NCBI RefSeq assembly: GCF_019097595.1
Contig: NC_080719.1
Coordinates: 10,611,501 to 10,675,500, forward strand
Length of the DNA stretch: 64,000 nt
DNA from: Hemibagrus wyckioides
Lineage: Eukaryota; Chordata; Actinopteri; Siluriformes; Bagridae
Direction of reading: 5' to 3'
The position numbers and the translations under genes were made by a program. Each line of letters starts with the position of its first letter. Position 1 is the first letter of the stretch. A model generated the notes under the pieces. That model worked only from the letters and a program-made list of their open reading frames with translations. It was not told the DNA's origin and made no database searches. Below are positions 1 through 32,500 of this stretch, one piece after another.

Positions 1-477
1 CGTGTCTCCTCTTGAGACCGTATAGTGCAGTTTTAGAAAGAAAAGTGCTGTCCATTAGCATAACTGAGTCTGGACAGCCAGATGAGTGGACATCCTAAAT
101 GATACTTGAAATGCAGGATGGCTAAACAGAGGATTGTTACTGTCACAACACACTTTTGTCAGGTTTATCTTTATTACAGGATTTACATTTATCACTTTAT
201 ATTTTACCATATTTAAATTCGTCACTGGATCTGTGAATATATGCAATATATATGCAATACAGTTTTGGTGTGTGTTGGGGGGAGATGGTTGTGGTCATGA
301 TTTCAAGCTACAAAATACAATATTCATGCTATATTTGATCATCGGTATAGATAATAGATCATCTGCCAATATTTCAGCCATAACGGTGCATACTCTGGGA
401 TCAAATTTTGTGAATAAGCAAAAATCTCATTGTGATCGCATACAATAGAACTGCATATTTGTAATAATTGCACTGTC
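1..477. other. EFL1 intron, nothing recognised
   Basis: AT-rich intronic DNA with no exon, repeat family or RNA gene that I can name. The next EFL1 exon is not here. Confidence 0.6.
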
Positions 478-575
478 ATTAAGAAAACCGCCTTCCAAAA
501 TCGAGTGGAAAGCCTTCCCACAAGAGTGGCGGATGTTATAGCAGCAAAAGGGCAATGTAAATACTAATGTCTTTT
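478..575 (+). pseudogene. Fragment of Tc1-like transposase C terminus
   Basis: The plus strand reads NRVESLPTRVADVIAAKG with a frame break, matching the [15 protein letters not shown] tail of Tc1 transposases. Nothing else of the element is clear. It lies in the EFL1 intron after exon 8. Confidence 0.65.
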
Positions 576-757
576 GACAGCGAAGGGGAAAAGTAGGTTT
601 TTCCGTTTTTAGTCCCTGATTTATTATTTATTTTCAAGCTTAAAGGCAAGCGCTTGTGTTAAAAGGCAGTGCTCTAGACATTACTGAAAAACACCATCTC
701 ATACTATAATCTAGTGCAAAAAAACACTCATGCACCAACACTGAATGTCTACTTTAC

Positions 758-12235
<11,478 letters not shown>

Positions 12236-12795
12236 GGAGGTGGTTACGTCACCATGATGTCAAAACAAATCTCCCGATAGGATTTATGGGATTTTGAACT
12301 ATTATCGATTCGTATTCGTTTCATGAGCATGGACGGTGTACATATTTAAACTAATACGTGTTTTCAACATAAAAGAACAGTTCAGAGTTTTAGCATTTCG
12401 TGAAATAAAATGTAAATAAGTGTCGAATCAGAAGGCGTGGTGTCATCCGGGTATTTTTTCCTTCTAGCTTGGAGGATTATGGGAAATGTAGTTTTGAGCA
12501 TGTAGTGGCAAAACGTTATTTTAAAACAGTTCGGAATATATTATTAGCGATACAGTGTATAACTGTACGCTATTGACAATGCTTGTATTGTATATATAAT
12601 AATAAATGTTCAATGTAATCGTTGACCTTCGGAATTTTGATGATTGGTCGTCAAGACGCTTTATTAGTTGTCACGACGAGTCGCTGCCATAGAAACGCGT
12701 GTGGTGGGTCGCGAGCGCGGTGTCGTGAAGTTGACAGTAAGTGCGGCTCCGGAGGAATTAAATAAAGCCGATTTAAAGTCACTTGTGTTTCAGAG

Positions 12796-19589
<6,794 letters not shown>

Positions 19590-19623
19590 AAGCAAAGCTA
19601 CCGAATTCACAGGAAAAAAAAAA

Positions 19624-19629
19624 AATAAA
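19624..19629 (+). terminator. SAXO2: SAXO2 polyadenylation signal
   Basis: A canonical AATAAA lies 35 bases after the TGA stop, in a poly-A-rich stretch. It would give a very short 3' UTR. The A-rich context means it could also be incidental. Confidence 0.5.
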
Positions 19630-19697
19630 CTAATCTCTCATAACTTAAGTCTTAGTCTATGTGATTGAAATCAGTATATATGATTGTTTTTAATGAA

Positions 19698-19728
<31 letters not shown>

Positions 19729-21895
19729 TTTTTTCCAAAACGTTTTCCACCCTCAGTGTGAAATTACAATGTATACAAATGAACTAAATCAGAAACATTT
19801 TAGGGAATATTAAAACAGTTGCACAAGTATGCACACCCTTTTATAATTGGGGGTGTGGCTATGGTCAGAATGGGCCAATCACATTCAGTCAAGTTTATTT
19901 TTTTGTCAAAGTTTGTTTTTCACATCGAGCTTGGAAAAAGTTCTGACGTGATTTATCAACAGAACAGGTTGATGTGGTAGGAGGTGTATCATGACTTAGA
20001 AAATCCTAAACTACTCTAGCTGTGAGCTTCCTTTACTTGTTAGATCAGAAATTGTTTGTTTTATGCACGGCTAATCAATTCATACAACAAATGTTATATA
20101 AACATATTGGCTGCACACACAACAAATTATATATTTCATAAATTATATAAATTATATATTTCAGCAGGTTTCTGTCCCTTTTCTATCATTGTATGGAACA
20201 TACTAAAAAATCGAACTGTGAAAAAAATATTTATGTGCCAAAATGATACTAAAGCAATGATCAAAATGACAAATAAACCCTTTCTCAAAAGTGTATTTAT
20301 TTTCTTTACGCTATAACACAGAGAATTTGAGGAATTCCCTCCATCAAGACTCTCACCCTCTCAAACACATCAGTAGCCAAATACTGTTGTATATCTGTAT
20401 TTTATTTCAGCACATGGTTTTTGTATCTATTCAAACATTTCAGACTGTAATTAAGTCGCATGCGTTTAAATACAGAAGGACATCAACTCATGGATTATCC
20501 ACATGAATAATTGATAAGGTTTTCTGTAGTCTTAAACATGGATTACTACACTAGCAGGTAAGAAAATAAGTCCAGGATCTCTACACTCAATGTACAATAT
20601 TGCACTTAAAAAACACATTATGTACAAGAATTAATTTACAATGCAGCACATAGGTTGAACACACACACACACACACACACAAAAGTACATTTGAAAGGCA
20701 TAGCAACTGGAGACTCGAGTGTGATCTTAAAGAAACAAAAACAAAGACATTTCACTCCTTCATACATTAAAGTGAACTACATAATGTCTTCATAACACAT
20801 GCATAAGCACAGAATAGTGTTTTTAGAATAAGATAGGAATATCTATGAACAGCAGCTAATGTCAGTTTTAATGCATGTTACAAGCCCCCATTATTGTGAA
20901 GTGGGCATATAATCCCTAAAATAAGCCATATAAGAGATTGTGGCTAAAAGGTTTCTGCTATTTTGCCACAGCATTGCTATATTTTATACACTTTTCTGGC
21001 CACAAGGTTTAGAAAAATTGTTGAAGTCTGGTTATTACTGTAGTTGTTCAAACTTCCATGTACTGATACTAATGACACAATGAGCTTTTCTGGGTTTAAT
21101 GATGATGATAATAATAATAATAATAATAATAATAATAGCAGTAGTAATAATAATAACACTGGATATAAAAAATATTTTAAAAAATAATAATATTTAAAAT
21201 GTATTAAAGAAGCAGCTTGAGTGAGTGAATAAGACTCGGGTTTGCTGATGGGCTACAGGGATCGTTTGTGTAACCAGGGTCCATGTGCAAAATGATTTAT
21301 TTACAAACTCCAAAGCTAAACAGTGTTCGAATTGCAAATTTAAATTCCGTCTATATTTATTCCTGAAATGAACCAGACGCTCATGTGAACACTAGAAGTC
21401 TGTCTTAAGATAGTATGGCATTATATTCTCAGTCTTTTCAAGATTCTGGACAGCCCCAATATCTTAGTCTTAGTCTTGTGGGCAAATTGTTGTGGTATTA
21501 GAGAAATCGAACACTTCAGGACATGCTGTTAAAGGAAAATAATGCAATCTGGGGTGGTAATGGATTCATTTCTGATAACAGCACGCCCTATTATATTTAA
21601 TTGAATTAAATGTGTACGATATGAGAGCTGCCTCGTTTTAGCTGTTAGTGATCCAAGTTAGTAGTGATAAAGTAAGGTTCACTATTTTGTATTTGAAAGT
21701 GGTTGGTGACTATTTTTCATTGCATATAAACATGCTTTGTATTTTTCAGGTGACAAAACAGATCACTTCTTATCTTTTTGAATGTGAATTCTTTGGTTGT
21801 AACTATATACCTTCTTGGACTATAATTCTCTGTGGTTATTGAATGACTGGAAAAATTGGTATTTTCCCAATATTCCGACATCATTCTACAAGCAT

Positions 21896-21901
21896 TTTAT
21901 T
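21896..21901 (-). terminator. ADAMTSL3: First AATAAA downstream of ADAMTSL3 stop
   Basis: This is the first canonical AATAAA on the minus strand after the stop, 545 bases away. Others follow farther down, so the real site is uncertain. Confidence 0.3.
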
Positions 21902-22445
21902 CTCTGCTTATATATGTGTTATGAAGTCAGTATTTAGACGACCTTCAAATAAAGAGTTTCCCGTAAAATACTTTTGGATTCTCTTCGACTGTAAGTACCC
22001 TATGTACACTTTCAGCTGTATCTAGTATCTTAACCTCCCTTCACACATGTGAATGGTCCAATATTCTCTGCTTCTCATCCTGATGATTAAATATAGAGCA
22101 AAACACATTCTTATAAATTATTCCACACACAAGGCTGATAAATGAACTTTATATAATGATGAAAAGGGGAGAGCTGAATTAGTGCTGTTTTCTCTGTCAG
22201 GGGCGAATTGCCAATACACACCCAGAACTCACTTTAACCTAGATAAAGGCCCTTTAGTCCAAATTTCACAGAGCATCCACTTAAACTCGGCTGTGTCCCA
22301 AAAACGGCACTCTCTTCTCATTTGTGCAGCAAAGTCCTGGATTTCTTCCATTTCAGATTTGTTCCACATGTGCTTGGATTGGAAAGAAGAGCAGTGTTCA
22401 GAAGTCAGTGTGCTGTAAAAGCTTGAGATGTTCCATCAGTGAGCA

Positions 22446-22564
22446 CTAGATAGTGTCTGAGTCTTCTGAGCAGGACTTGCAGCACCTCTGTGTATACAAT
22501 TCAATGGGACACAACCTGAGGCGTTTCACCACTGCGCAGTAATGTGTTGTATCCTTACACTCAT
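22446..22564 (-). CDS. ADAMTSL3: ADAMTSL3 exon p: PLAC domain and stop
   Basis: The final coding exon encodes ECKDTTHYCAVVKRLRLCP, then RCCKSCSEDSDTI and TAG. Six cysteines in this spacing form the PLAC (protease and lacunin) domain that ends ADAMTSL proteins. Acceptor CATGTAG. A 4.4-kb intron precedes it. Confidence 0.95.
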
Positions 22565-25500
22565 CTACATGGATGAGAAAGTAAACACACACAGAATTAT
22601 TTAGGGTCTGAGAATGCAGATGATGATAATGTACAAGACAAACTAAAGAAAAAAAAACTATGGGTGTGGAGGAATTTTTATACTTGTTTTTAACATGAGC
22701 TGTTATTTGGCACATTCCTTGTGCATTAACGCTAGGTGTCCATGTTGTGCACTACCAATATAAAGTAGGGGAAATATAACACCATGTGCCAGTGTCTACA
22801 TCTGATTAAACAAACCGTTCCTTCCAGGATTTTGAAAGTGTAGAAATGAATGCAAAATCAAGCAAAACTGCAATTTTTCAGAATTACCACAGACTTTCCA
22901 CAGATTTGGGCCACAATGCATTGTGTAACAGCATCACAACATGTAATCAACCAAAGCCCTCTTTGATTCATCTGTGTCGAACATGAGTACAGATACATTA
23001 AATACGTGTCTTTACTGGTAGTAGTTTAAAAGAAGAATCATGTGCCTGCAATTTTGCCATTTGAATAGTCCAGTGTTTTTTTTGTGACACTGTAAGTTGC
23101 ACTGCAATTAAAAAGCACAGAAGAATCAAAGATTCTTGGCCACAACAATCACAACAAACAAACTCCACCAAAATGTGTAGTGAGCTGTTGTGCATCAAAT
23201 CACATCCTTATGTATTTATTCTACATAGTTATTGTGTAGTAACGCTCACCACGTTTATTGTTAAGGTTTGAATCTTTAGAGCTTCTCATGTTACCTTCAC
23301 TTACACTGAAAATGTATTTTGCTTACCAGTCTTCTGGTTTTTCTAGATTAGTAAATATATTTAAATATATATTTATATATACAAATATTTAAATTCTGAT
23401 TGGAGATGTCATGACAACAATCACGATAACAGCAGAAAGACAGAGTTTGTCAGTGTTTTTAACATTGCTGTGCATTAAAATGTGCTTACAGTTCAAATCG
23501 GAAACCAGGCAGACACAGATGTTTTGGCTCTGATGTGGCACATGTGGCCCTAGAATCTAGTAACCTAAAGTTTGCATCGCAAGTATGTAAATGCATTTTG
23601 CGGCGGAGCTCCACATTTCTCCCTCATTCATATTTTCTGTATCTCTGAAGGATTACATTCACATTTCTGGCAAGACGCCTTATCCAGACCATTTTACAAT
23701 TTATCTCATTTTATACAACTTAGCAAATGAGGGTTAAGGGCCTTGCTCAAGAGCCCAGCAATGGCAGCTTGGTGGATCTGGGATTCAAACTCACAACCTT
23801 CCGATCAGTAGTTTAATGCCTTATCCCCTAAGCTAGCACAAAATCAAAAAAGGTTTACCTTAAGGGTAAAAATTATGAGTGTTAGTACACAATAACTGTG
23901 TAGAATAATACATACGGATCTAATTTGATGCACATCAGTCGTTCCCAGAGTTTTTTTTTGTGTGTGATTTTTGTGGCCAGAAATCCTTGATTTTTTGAGT
24001 GTTTCTATCTTGCCAATATTAACCGAGACTTTCTGAAAGCCTCTTCCCTCATTTCACAGTATTTATGTTTTGGGCTGTGACCAAGGCAGAAACAAATATT
24101 AAGTGTTAACATTGTACAAATAACGATGTTACTGATGATTAGACAGTTAAAACATGGCTATTCATGCCAGTCAGCACTCAGACAATGTCAAACAGATAAC
24201 AATAAAATGAGATATGACATTATTCTTCTTCGGGGTTGTCAGATCGTATGAGATTCTATTTTCATGTGGTTCTTTGTTATGTTATTTCATTAGCCAGTTA
24301 ATAAAAGCCAATAAGATGTAAATGGGATAACCTGGTATGTTTTTATATATCTATTGACATCCTTGTTTAAGTTGGGTGGAGGTGGTAGAGCAATTTCCCA
24401 AAGAACTGGCAAGTAGATGTCATGAGAAAACAAGGGTATATCTGTGTTAGAGGGAAGGGTTGATGCAAATTATTACAAAGTTAAACTGATCGCTTTGAGC
24501 ACCTGGTTGCACACGTTGCTCTTTATGTAGCTAGGACAAACTTTCTGTCCCTAGCTCTGTGTTATTGTTTCTGTTTTGTCATTACATGTTGTATGCTGGA
24601 GAAACGTTTAATTTCACTATGTTCCGCGTCAGCTATATATGGTTGAATTGACAATAAAGCTTCTTGACATTTCTGTTCTGATGGACGTGGTGTCTTCCCG
24701 GATGTAAATCACATGCTGTGGGCTTCATAGTCACAAGATCTCAACCTCTTCTGAAAAATATGGCATGAGTTACTATAGAAAGCTGAGCTCTCTACCACCA
24801 TATCTTTTGAAAGACTGGTGTTTATCCCTGTAGTACAGTTCAAAAACCAATGCCAAGGTATGTTGGAACTGTTCTGGTGGTGGTCCAACATCTTAATAAT
24901 ATATATTACATACAGGGACATCATATAGGTTTGAAAAAAGGCAAGGAAATCGGCAAAACGAAATTGCGGGTTTAAAGCAAAGTGTGATTTCGATGCACAA
25001 TTCTTCACTCCCACGTTCAAATGGCATTTCACTCAGCTGCAAGAGAAACAGGAGAAAGGTGATGAAAAGGCAAAAGCGCAGGATGAGATATGTTTGTTGG
25101 GCTGAGTTTATACGACCCTGTCAGCATGGTTGTTAGAGAGAGCTGGAGCTTAAACTGCATAAAGAAATTGCTCATATTTAGAAGGCAGCTGAGGTAAGCT
25201 GAGGAAGGGTTTTTTTTCTTTCTGTACTTTATTCACCAGCATGGATGGCACATTGTCCTGAGCTTGTTATTTGTGAGCAGATGTTGTGGTTTGGAAGTCT
25301 TTTTTTTTTTTTTTAAATGACCTTTATGAAAATTGGTGAATTAACTCCAGCTGAGAATGATGAGTGTACCCCATTTTGATCCAAGAGGTTCAGACAGTTA
25401 GACCTGGAGACTGTTTTATATAACATCCTTTATATCAAACTGTCTTTAAAAAATCTTGAAGGTGTAATTGTTTTTTAATTTGGTTAATGTGGACGCAATG

Positions 25501-26468
25501 TGCAAGAACAAGTGCCTGTATAATCAACTAGATGACCAGGTACAGATACAGCCCCAGGAAAGTATTTGAGAGGACTGACCTGAATAAATACTGTAGCAGA
25601 GACGACATATAAAAATATATCAAAATATACGGTATAAAAATACTGGCCACTATTCAGAGACACTATATGTGATCCATCTCAGCGTCTGTTGCAGATCCTC
25701 TGCTGTAGCCAATAACATGCAGTCATTTCAATTGTTTAGCTAAAGACTAGCTACAAGAAGGATAAATTAGGCTTAAAAGAACCTACATATATTTTTTTTT
25801 TTTGGCTTTAATAATCCTCACTGGTCAGAGTAAAGCGAACACCAGAATGTTTAAAGATAACTAGGAAGTAAACTATGTGTTTATTCTTCCTGCCTCAAAT
25901 TCAAACCAGATGTGTCTCATCAGCTCCAAGTCAATGACTCTGGTCAAAAGTAGAAACTTGAAGCACCAAAACATAACAAAACAGAGACAAATCATAACCA
26001 CTTCAAATTATCGTTATAGCCATGAATTAATACCACAGATCCAGAGCTAAAATGTAGCTGACCAGAAATTCACCCCTTTTAATGTAAAATGGGCAGAGAT
26101 TTGGATCTGAAGAGGTCTGAAGTAATGCTTTTGTGATCTTAGAACTGTTTTTAATAATGTACATACTATTCCCTGGTATTTTAAAATATAACTTTCTAAA
26201 ATGCCCCATTTCTTCTGGTAATAGTAACCTAAGAGATTTTATGAATTGTGGAAGTTGTTTCATTGGAGTGTATATTCGTCAGTTTTGTATAGAAATGGGA
26301 TATGTACAAATAGAAAATTCGCAAACTCATAGAGAAAAATTAAAACATGAAATTAAACATGGCCAAAACACATAGTTAAACTGCAGACCAGGCAATGTGT
26401 ATCTTTTTGGTGTAGAAATTGATGCAAGGTTACCTGATAATAGCACTCCAGCAGCACATTAGTATTTT

Positions 26469-26528
<60 letters not shown>

Positions 26529-29500
26529 GTATTGCATTAGTGTGCAATAATATTACAATTTCTGGTTAAAGCATTATATTGGGCAATTACATTTGGAAAA
26601 CCTTTACACCTGTCTATTCATACAATTATTCACTGAGCGAGGAGATTCAGAAGGCAGCAGTGCAATGTATAAAATCACACAGCTACACTTAAAAAGCTTC
26701 AGATGATTGATGTTCACATGAAAAATCAATAAAGGGAAAAATCTCCTGACTTTGAGCATGGTATCATATGGACTTTTTCCAATATTCAGCTTCCAATTTG
26801 TGATTCTGTGCCCACTATTACCTCAGATTCCAACTGGCCAATTGGATAAGTGCATGAATGTGGTGGTGTACAGCTGTTCCTAATAAAATGTTCAGTGGGT
26901 GTTCATATAAAATTAGAGTTGGTACGTACTGCCACAGGAAGTGATGTTGCAGTGTTGCCAGGTGACAGGACGACGCTGCCAGGCGCACTGAAGGTCAGGA
27001 AGGGTCTTGTTGTTATGATGTACACACTCAACCCTGCGAGACTGAAAGCCACTTCCACAAGTAGCAGTGCACATCCGCCATGGAGACACCCTCCAGTGAA
27101 CATTGCACATTTCTGATGTGCAGTTCCTCACCGAGGCAGGTCTGAGGAGAGAAATGTAAGTCAGAGTGTGTATGTGATTCAATGCAAAACAGAAATGTAT
27201 TAGCTAGAGTGTGTGATAATGATTTGTCGATATGGAACAAAGACTTAATACAAACCTTTCTCTGGGGTCACAGGCCGTGTTGGTGTCTGAGCCATTCAGT
27301 GTCTTGCACATCACTGTTCTTCTCTGAGTCGCCATTGCTGGACCGAGACAGCGGCCGGAACACTGGATACAAAACAATCCCACAATAGAGGATTATACAT
27401 TATGTACACATAGGACCTGAGTTCATAAAGTGTTGGATGTGTAAAACCATGTAAAAGCTTGATAAAGCATGCGGAAACCATTTTAACCTTTGGGAAGGGA
27501 AGGGAAGGGAAGGGAAGGCAAGGCAAGGGAAGGGAAGGGAAGGGAAGGGAAGGGAAGGGACATAATAGAAGAATAGGAAAAGGTAACGGAAGGGAAGGGG
27601 AAGGGAAGGGAAGGGAAGGGACATAATAGAAGAATAGGAAAAGCAAACAGAAGGGAAGGGAAGGAGTACAATGGGAGAATGGGAAATGGATTAAAGAGAA
27701 AGGAAGGAAAGGAAAAGAATATAATGGAATAATGGGAATGAGACAGGGATCAAGGGAAAGAGAAGGAAAGGAACATAATTGAAGAACAGGAAAGGGTAAC
27801 GGAAGGGAAGGGATGGCAAGGGAAAGGAAGGGAAGGGAAGGAAAGGAACATAATAGAAGAATAGGAAAGGGGAAGAGAAGGGAAGGGATCAAAGAGAAGG
27901 GACAAGAAGGAATATAATGGAAGACTAGGAGAAGGATCTAAGGAAAAGGGAAGGGATGGGAATGGATGTGAAGAATAGAAAAGGGCAAGAGATCAAAGGA
28001 AAGAGAAGGGAAATAAAGGGGAAGGGAAAGGTAAAAGTAAACCAGCATATAATGCCTGGGACACTCACTCTCATGTTCTATGAACTCTATGTACTCCCCC
28101 TGTATTTTAATATCTAACAGGAACTTCTAGATTTTAAATACTAGGTTATTACAGTACTCTAGTTAAATATGGACCTTAAATTGTTCTTTGGCTTGTTCCT
28201 TTCTGATTAAGTATTTTTTAAACTAGATTGTTTCCTTATTCACAAAATGTCCAAGTAGAATCCATTTACATAGCCAGAACCATAGAACCATTGAGGAACC
28301 ATTTCTATGTAATATCATATAATAGATCTTTGAAGTGGCTCAGTAATATTAGAGCTACCTGTCCCCAGGGTCCACTGATCCACTCAGCACAAGCTTCTGA
28401 AACACACGGCTCTCTGTGTTCCGGGCGTGACATTCCTTCACATGCTTCATCGGCCAAAACCTGAATGCTCCCGCTGGCCTCTAGCTGCTGGCATGACACT
28501 CTCCTCTGCCGGAAACCACGACCACATGATGTGGAGCATTTGGACCACACGGTGGACCCCCAGCTGCGAGAAATCCACAACACACACTGTTAGTACATAT
28601 TCCTTTGAGGTTTGTGCTTTTTCCAGACCATTTAGAGATTACTTAGATTTAGAGACTGGCATAAAGCATGCCAACACAGTGGTTCTGGTCAGTCAGTTCC
28701 CTGGTAGAGCACATTTTTATTCTTTCTGTGCAAAAACAATTGACTTATCAATAATAATCTTATGAGTTTAGTCTGGTGTGGTGGAGCAGAGAATACACAT
28801 AGGCTTGGGTTACTGTCTGTGTTGACTTTCTGTGCATGTTCTCCAGTGTCTATGTGGCTTTCCTCAGGGATCTCTGGTTTCTTCCCACCTCCGAAAACAT
28901 GCCAGTAGGCAGACTGTCTAAGATAAATTGCCCTAGATGTGAATGAAAAAATGTGTCTATGGCACTGGCTAATGCACAGAAACTCCACATAATATGTGTC
29001 TAATGATAAAGAGATTTTAAAAAGGGTTATTATTATAATTGTTATTGTGAACGTTCTAGAAAGAAAATATATTAATTAACATTTATAGAAGTCTCCATTC
29101 AGTCAGGACTTGTCATCATTACTTCAGAATTGGTGGAATCTCCAAAAAAATGAAAATGACTTGATGGTTTGATCAACAGTAAAATTTACACAATTTCCCC
29201 CATACCCAATATGTATGTCGAACACTTGTGTCTAGGGCTAAATTTCAATGTTTACTTCTTGCTTTCTATGAACTCCTGAAGCTACTGCAGGTAGAAGATG
29301 TTTATATCTACCAGTTTAGCATTGTGCAATATGTGACATTGTTAACTATGGCTATTCCAGCTTCAGAATGGATGCTATCCAATATAATATTTGTGATGTT
29401 CTTTTGTCTATTGATATAGGTTTCACTCCGCATGAGCATCAGTACGAGAAAAGCTTCTTTTTTTTACTTGACAGCTGCATTAGCCTCATGACTGATCGAC

Positions 29501-32500
29501 TACATTTGGAGTACGAGAAAATTTGTGTGCATTTTATTTTTGGATGAACTTTTCCTTCAAGGCATTCAAGACAACTCGATGGACTCATTTTATATGATGG
29601 ATGAGCCTGTGAAGTGTTTATCCAACCCCCTGGAAAGGTTGAGGTTAAAACAGGGATGACAGATGAGTTTTTTTAACAGGTTAGTCAGCAATGTCTGTGC
29701 TGCGGCTCTCAGGTTTGCTCTGCATATGATCCAGCTGTTACTGAATCCACTGTCTGAGTCTACAAAGTCATCCATCATCTGCTGAGGATTTATTATAGAC
29801 AGAAGCTGGACGCCCCTATACAATTTGTTAGTAGGAATATGGCTAAAATTGTTGTGATCAGGACTCCACATCAGTCTGGAACTAATTGATTTGACACTAT
29901 GCTTAACTGGATGGTATTAAAATAAAGGCGATTACAAACAATACCACCCAAGCGAACTAAGTGACCTTGTACTCATCATTTCTTAACACACAAAATATAA
30001 TCACAGCAAACACAACATTTTATTTTGTAACAAATTACAAAATTGACCAAATTAGAGACTGAGGATCAATTTTAATCAGATCAGTTAATGGAGTCACCTA
30101 AAGAAGTGTTTTAAATTTACCTCTTTATCACATTTTATCACAACTTAATTTTACTTAATTTTAATCATTAGTAAGCTCTTTATCCTTTATCAGGGTTACA
30201 GTTGATCTACTGTAAAGATATGAAGACACTAGACACGATGCAGCAGCACAATTAACACCTAGAGGCAATTCAGTGTACCCAATCCCAATACCGGCATGTT
30301 TTTGGAGGTCTGAGGAAGCTGGAGCTCCTGGACGAAAACCCACAGCAACATTGGAAAAAGCATACACAGATAGTAACCAAAGCTCAGGATCGAACAAGGA
30401 TCAGTGGAGCTACCCACATGTAACTTGTATAACTAAGTTAATATTTAGCATTTGTATTTTGATATCTGATGTTTAAGTACTATCAATAATCAATGTGCTT
30501 GAAAATCAAGTAAATCACGTAACTGTAGCGACAAATTAGGAGCATTCTGGAGTGTATACTTTACCTGGGAGGACAGTCGTGAAGGTTACATGGCCGTGTT
30601 AGGGAGAACGGCTTAGGAAGATGTTGGCAGGACGAGGGGGGCATCATCTGCCCGCTGTCACTTACACAGTGAACCTTCCTGCTCTGAGATCCTTTATTTC
30701 CGCAACTCGCACTGCATGTACTCCATTCAGCCAAACGCCACTCAAATTCTGCAGACAAATACAAGAAACACATTGCAGCAGCTTCCACCACATTATTATT
30801 ATTATTATTATTATTATTATAGGATTTGGTCTGAGGTCAAATATGAATCAAGGTTTATGTTTTGAATGCTAGATCAAATGCAATATAGAAATAGAAAATT
30901 CTAGGTGTATTTAACAAAAATCTAGTAACATAAAATTCATAAAATCATATTTTGTTCCATTCATTCATCTTTAATAAGTATTCCTGGTCAGGGTCCCCTA
31001 TTCTGGGAACAATGGTAAGGTTTTAACATATTTATTTTTTTTACCATTACAATAAAACAGTCCCTCCAGTGTTAGAGGAAAAAGGAAAGATCATTGCTAA
31101 TGTGTGACAACCCGCACTACAAAACGATTACCAAGGCAGTTTCATTTGAGTCAAGAGAAAAATGCTAGAAAATGAAATAGACCACACTTTACATGTTCAA
31201 AATTTTTCCCAAACAGTTTTCACAAAATTGGAAGCACACAATAATTTAGAATGCCTTTGTAAGCTGTAGCATTACAGTTTCCCTTGGAACTAAGGGGCCC
31301 AAATCTGTTCCAGTGTGACAATGCTCCAGTGTATAAAACATAAACACACATGGTTTACTGTGTAATGGAACTTTATTGTGTAAGAACTCAAAGTTTATTG
31401 TGGAAGAACTTGAGTGACCGAGCCCTGACTTCAACCCAGTGAACACCTTTGGGATAATCTGGAACACCAAATGCACAACAGGCTTCTTTGCCCAATATCA
31501 ATGCCAAAGTTCTCTAATGCTTTTATGGCTGAATGAACACAAATCCCCACAGCCACTCCAAAATCTAGTGGACAGCCTTCCCAGAAAAGTGGAGCTCATT
31601 ATGTCATTAAGAGAGACTAAATCTATAAGTGTTATGGTCAGGTGTCCACAAACTTTTGGCTATAAAGTCTACATCAGTCGTGTAACAACTTTTATACTTG
31701 AAAATTCAAGATTAAATACAAAACCAAGCAGTAAATTACAGTGGACACCATGCCATGATGTGTTTGCTGATAATGGATCATGATACTAACCAGCTGCAAA
31801 GAGCGAAAAAGGTGATTAGAACACTTTAAATGTCTGTAAGTCTTCAATAATTCTGTTCAATTCTAGTTTTAAACTAATCACTCTGCACATACGGTTTGGG
31901 TTTAAACTTCCAAATACATTTTTGACTGTAGGGGAACGGCAGTAAAGCGTAACGTTAAAATATGGTGTGGGAGAAATACAAAAGAAAAGTGTGAGAGAGA
32001 TGAATGAGGTGTGTTAAGTGGAAAGCAAAAGGTTAGAGACCTTCTCAGGACTATTATAGAACCATAAGGGTGAAGAAAGAGATTTCTTTTATTTATTACC
32101 TCACTTTTAAATGATTTACTATGTTCCACACACCTGTATACACAGACACTGACCTTGTGAGAGGATATGAATCCAGGCAGAGATCATCTGATTGTTTGTG
32201 TTGGTTTGGCACGCCAAGCGTCCTTCAAACCTACTGCTCAGAGTGTGTATTTCAAGAATGCGACCTGAAGCAAGTGTGCGGTAGTGCAGGTCTGGCGTCT
32301 GCTTCAGGGTTTGATTCTCATATGACCATTTGATGGGTTTCCTGTGGCTCGGGACTACTGGACAACCTGTGGACAAATAAACTGACTTTATTCTGATCCA
32401 AAGTTTTATGATAGAGGCACATAAATGCAGGTCAAAGCAGAGTGTTACCCTGTTACAGTCTGCAGCTTCAGCACAAACAAAACAAAAATGCATTGAAATG

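Larger units (their letters stand above)
19590..22445. other. Convergent 3' region between SAXO2 and ADAMTSL3
   Basis: This holds both 3' UTRs and about 2 kb of unassigned DNA. Near 19800-19990 the stretch CACCCTTTTATAATTGGGGG, GGCCAATCACATTC resembles a common fish nonautonomous DNA transposon. AT repeats at 19705-19730, CA at 20661-20684 and ATA/TAA at 21105-21155 are present. No gene seen. Confidence 0.5.
22565..26929. other. ADAMTSL3 last intron
   Basis: A 4.4-kb intron. Apart from the repeats listed separately (23650, 24520, 26474, 26598) I recognise nothing in it. Confidence 0.55.

Noticed and set aside
27311..27892. A 193-codon Pro/Ser/Leu/Phe-rich frame
   Set aside because: It is the complement of the AAGGG tract and overlaps a real ADAMTSL3 exon in another frame.
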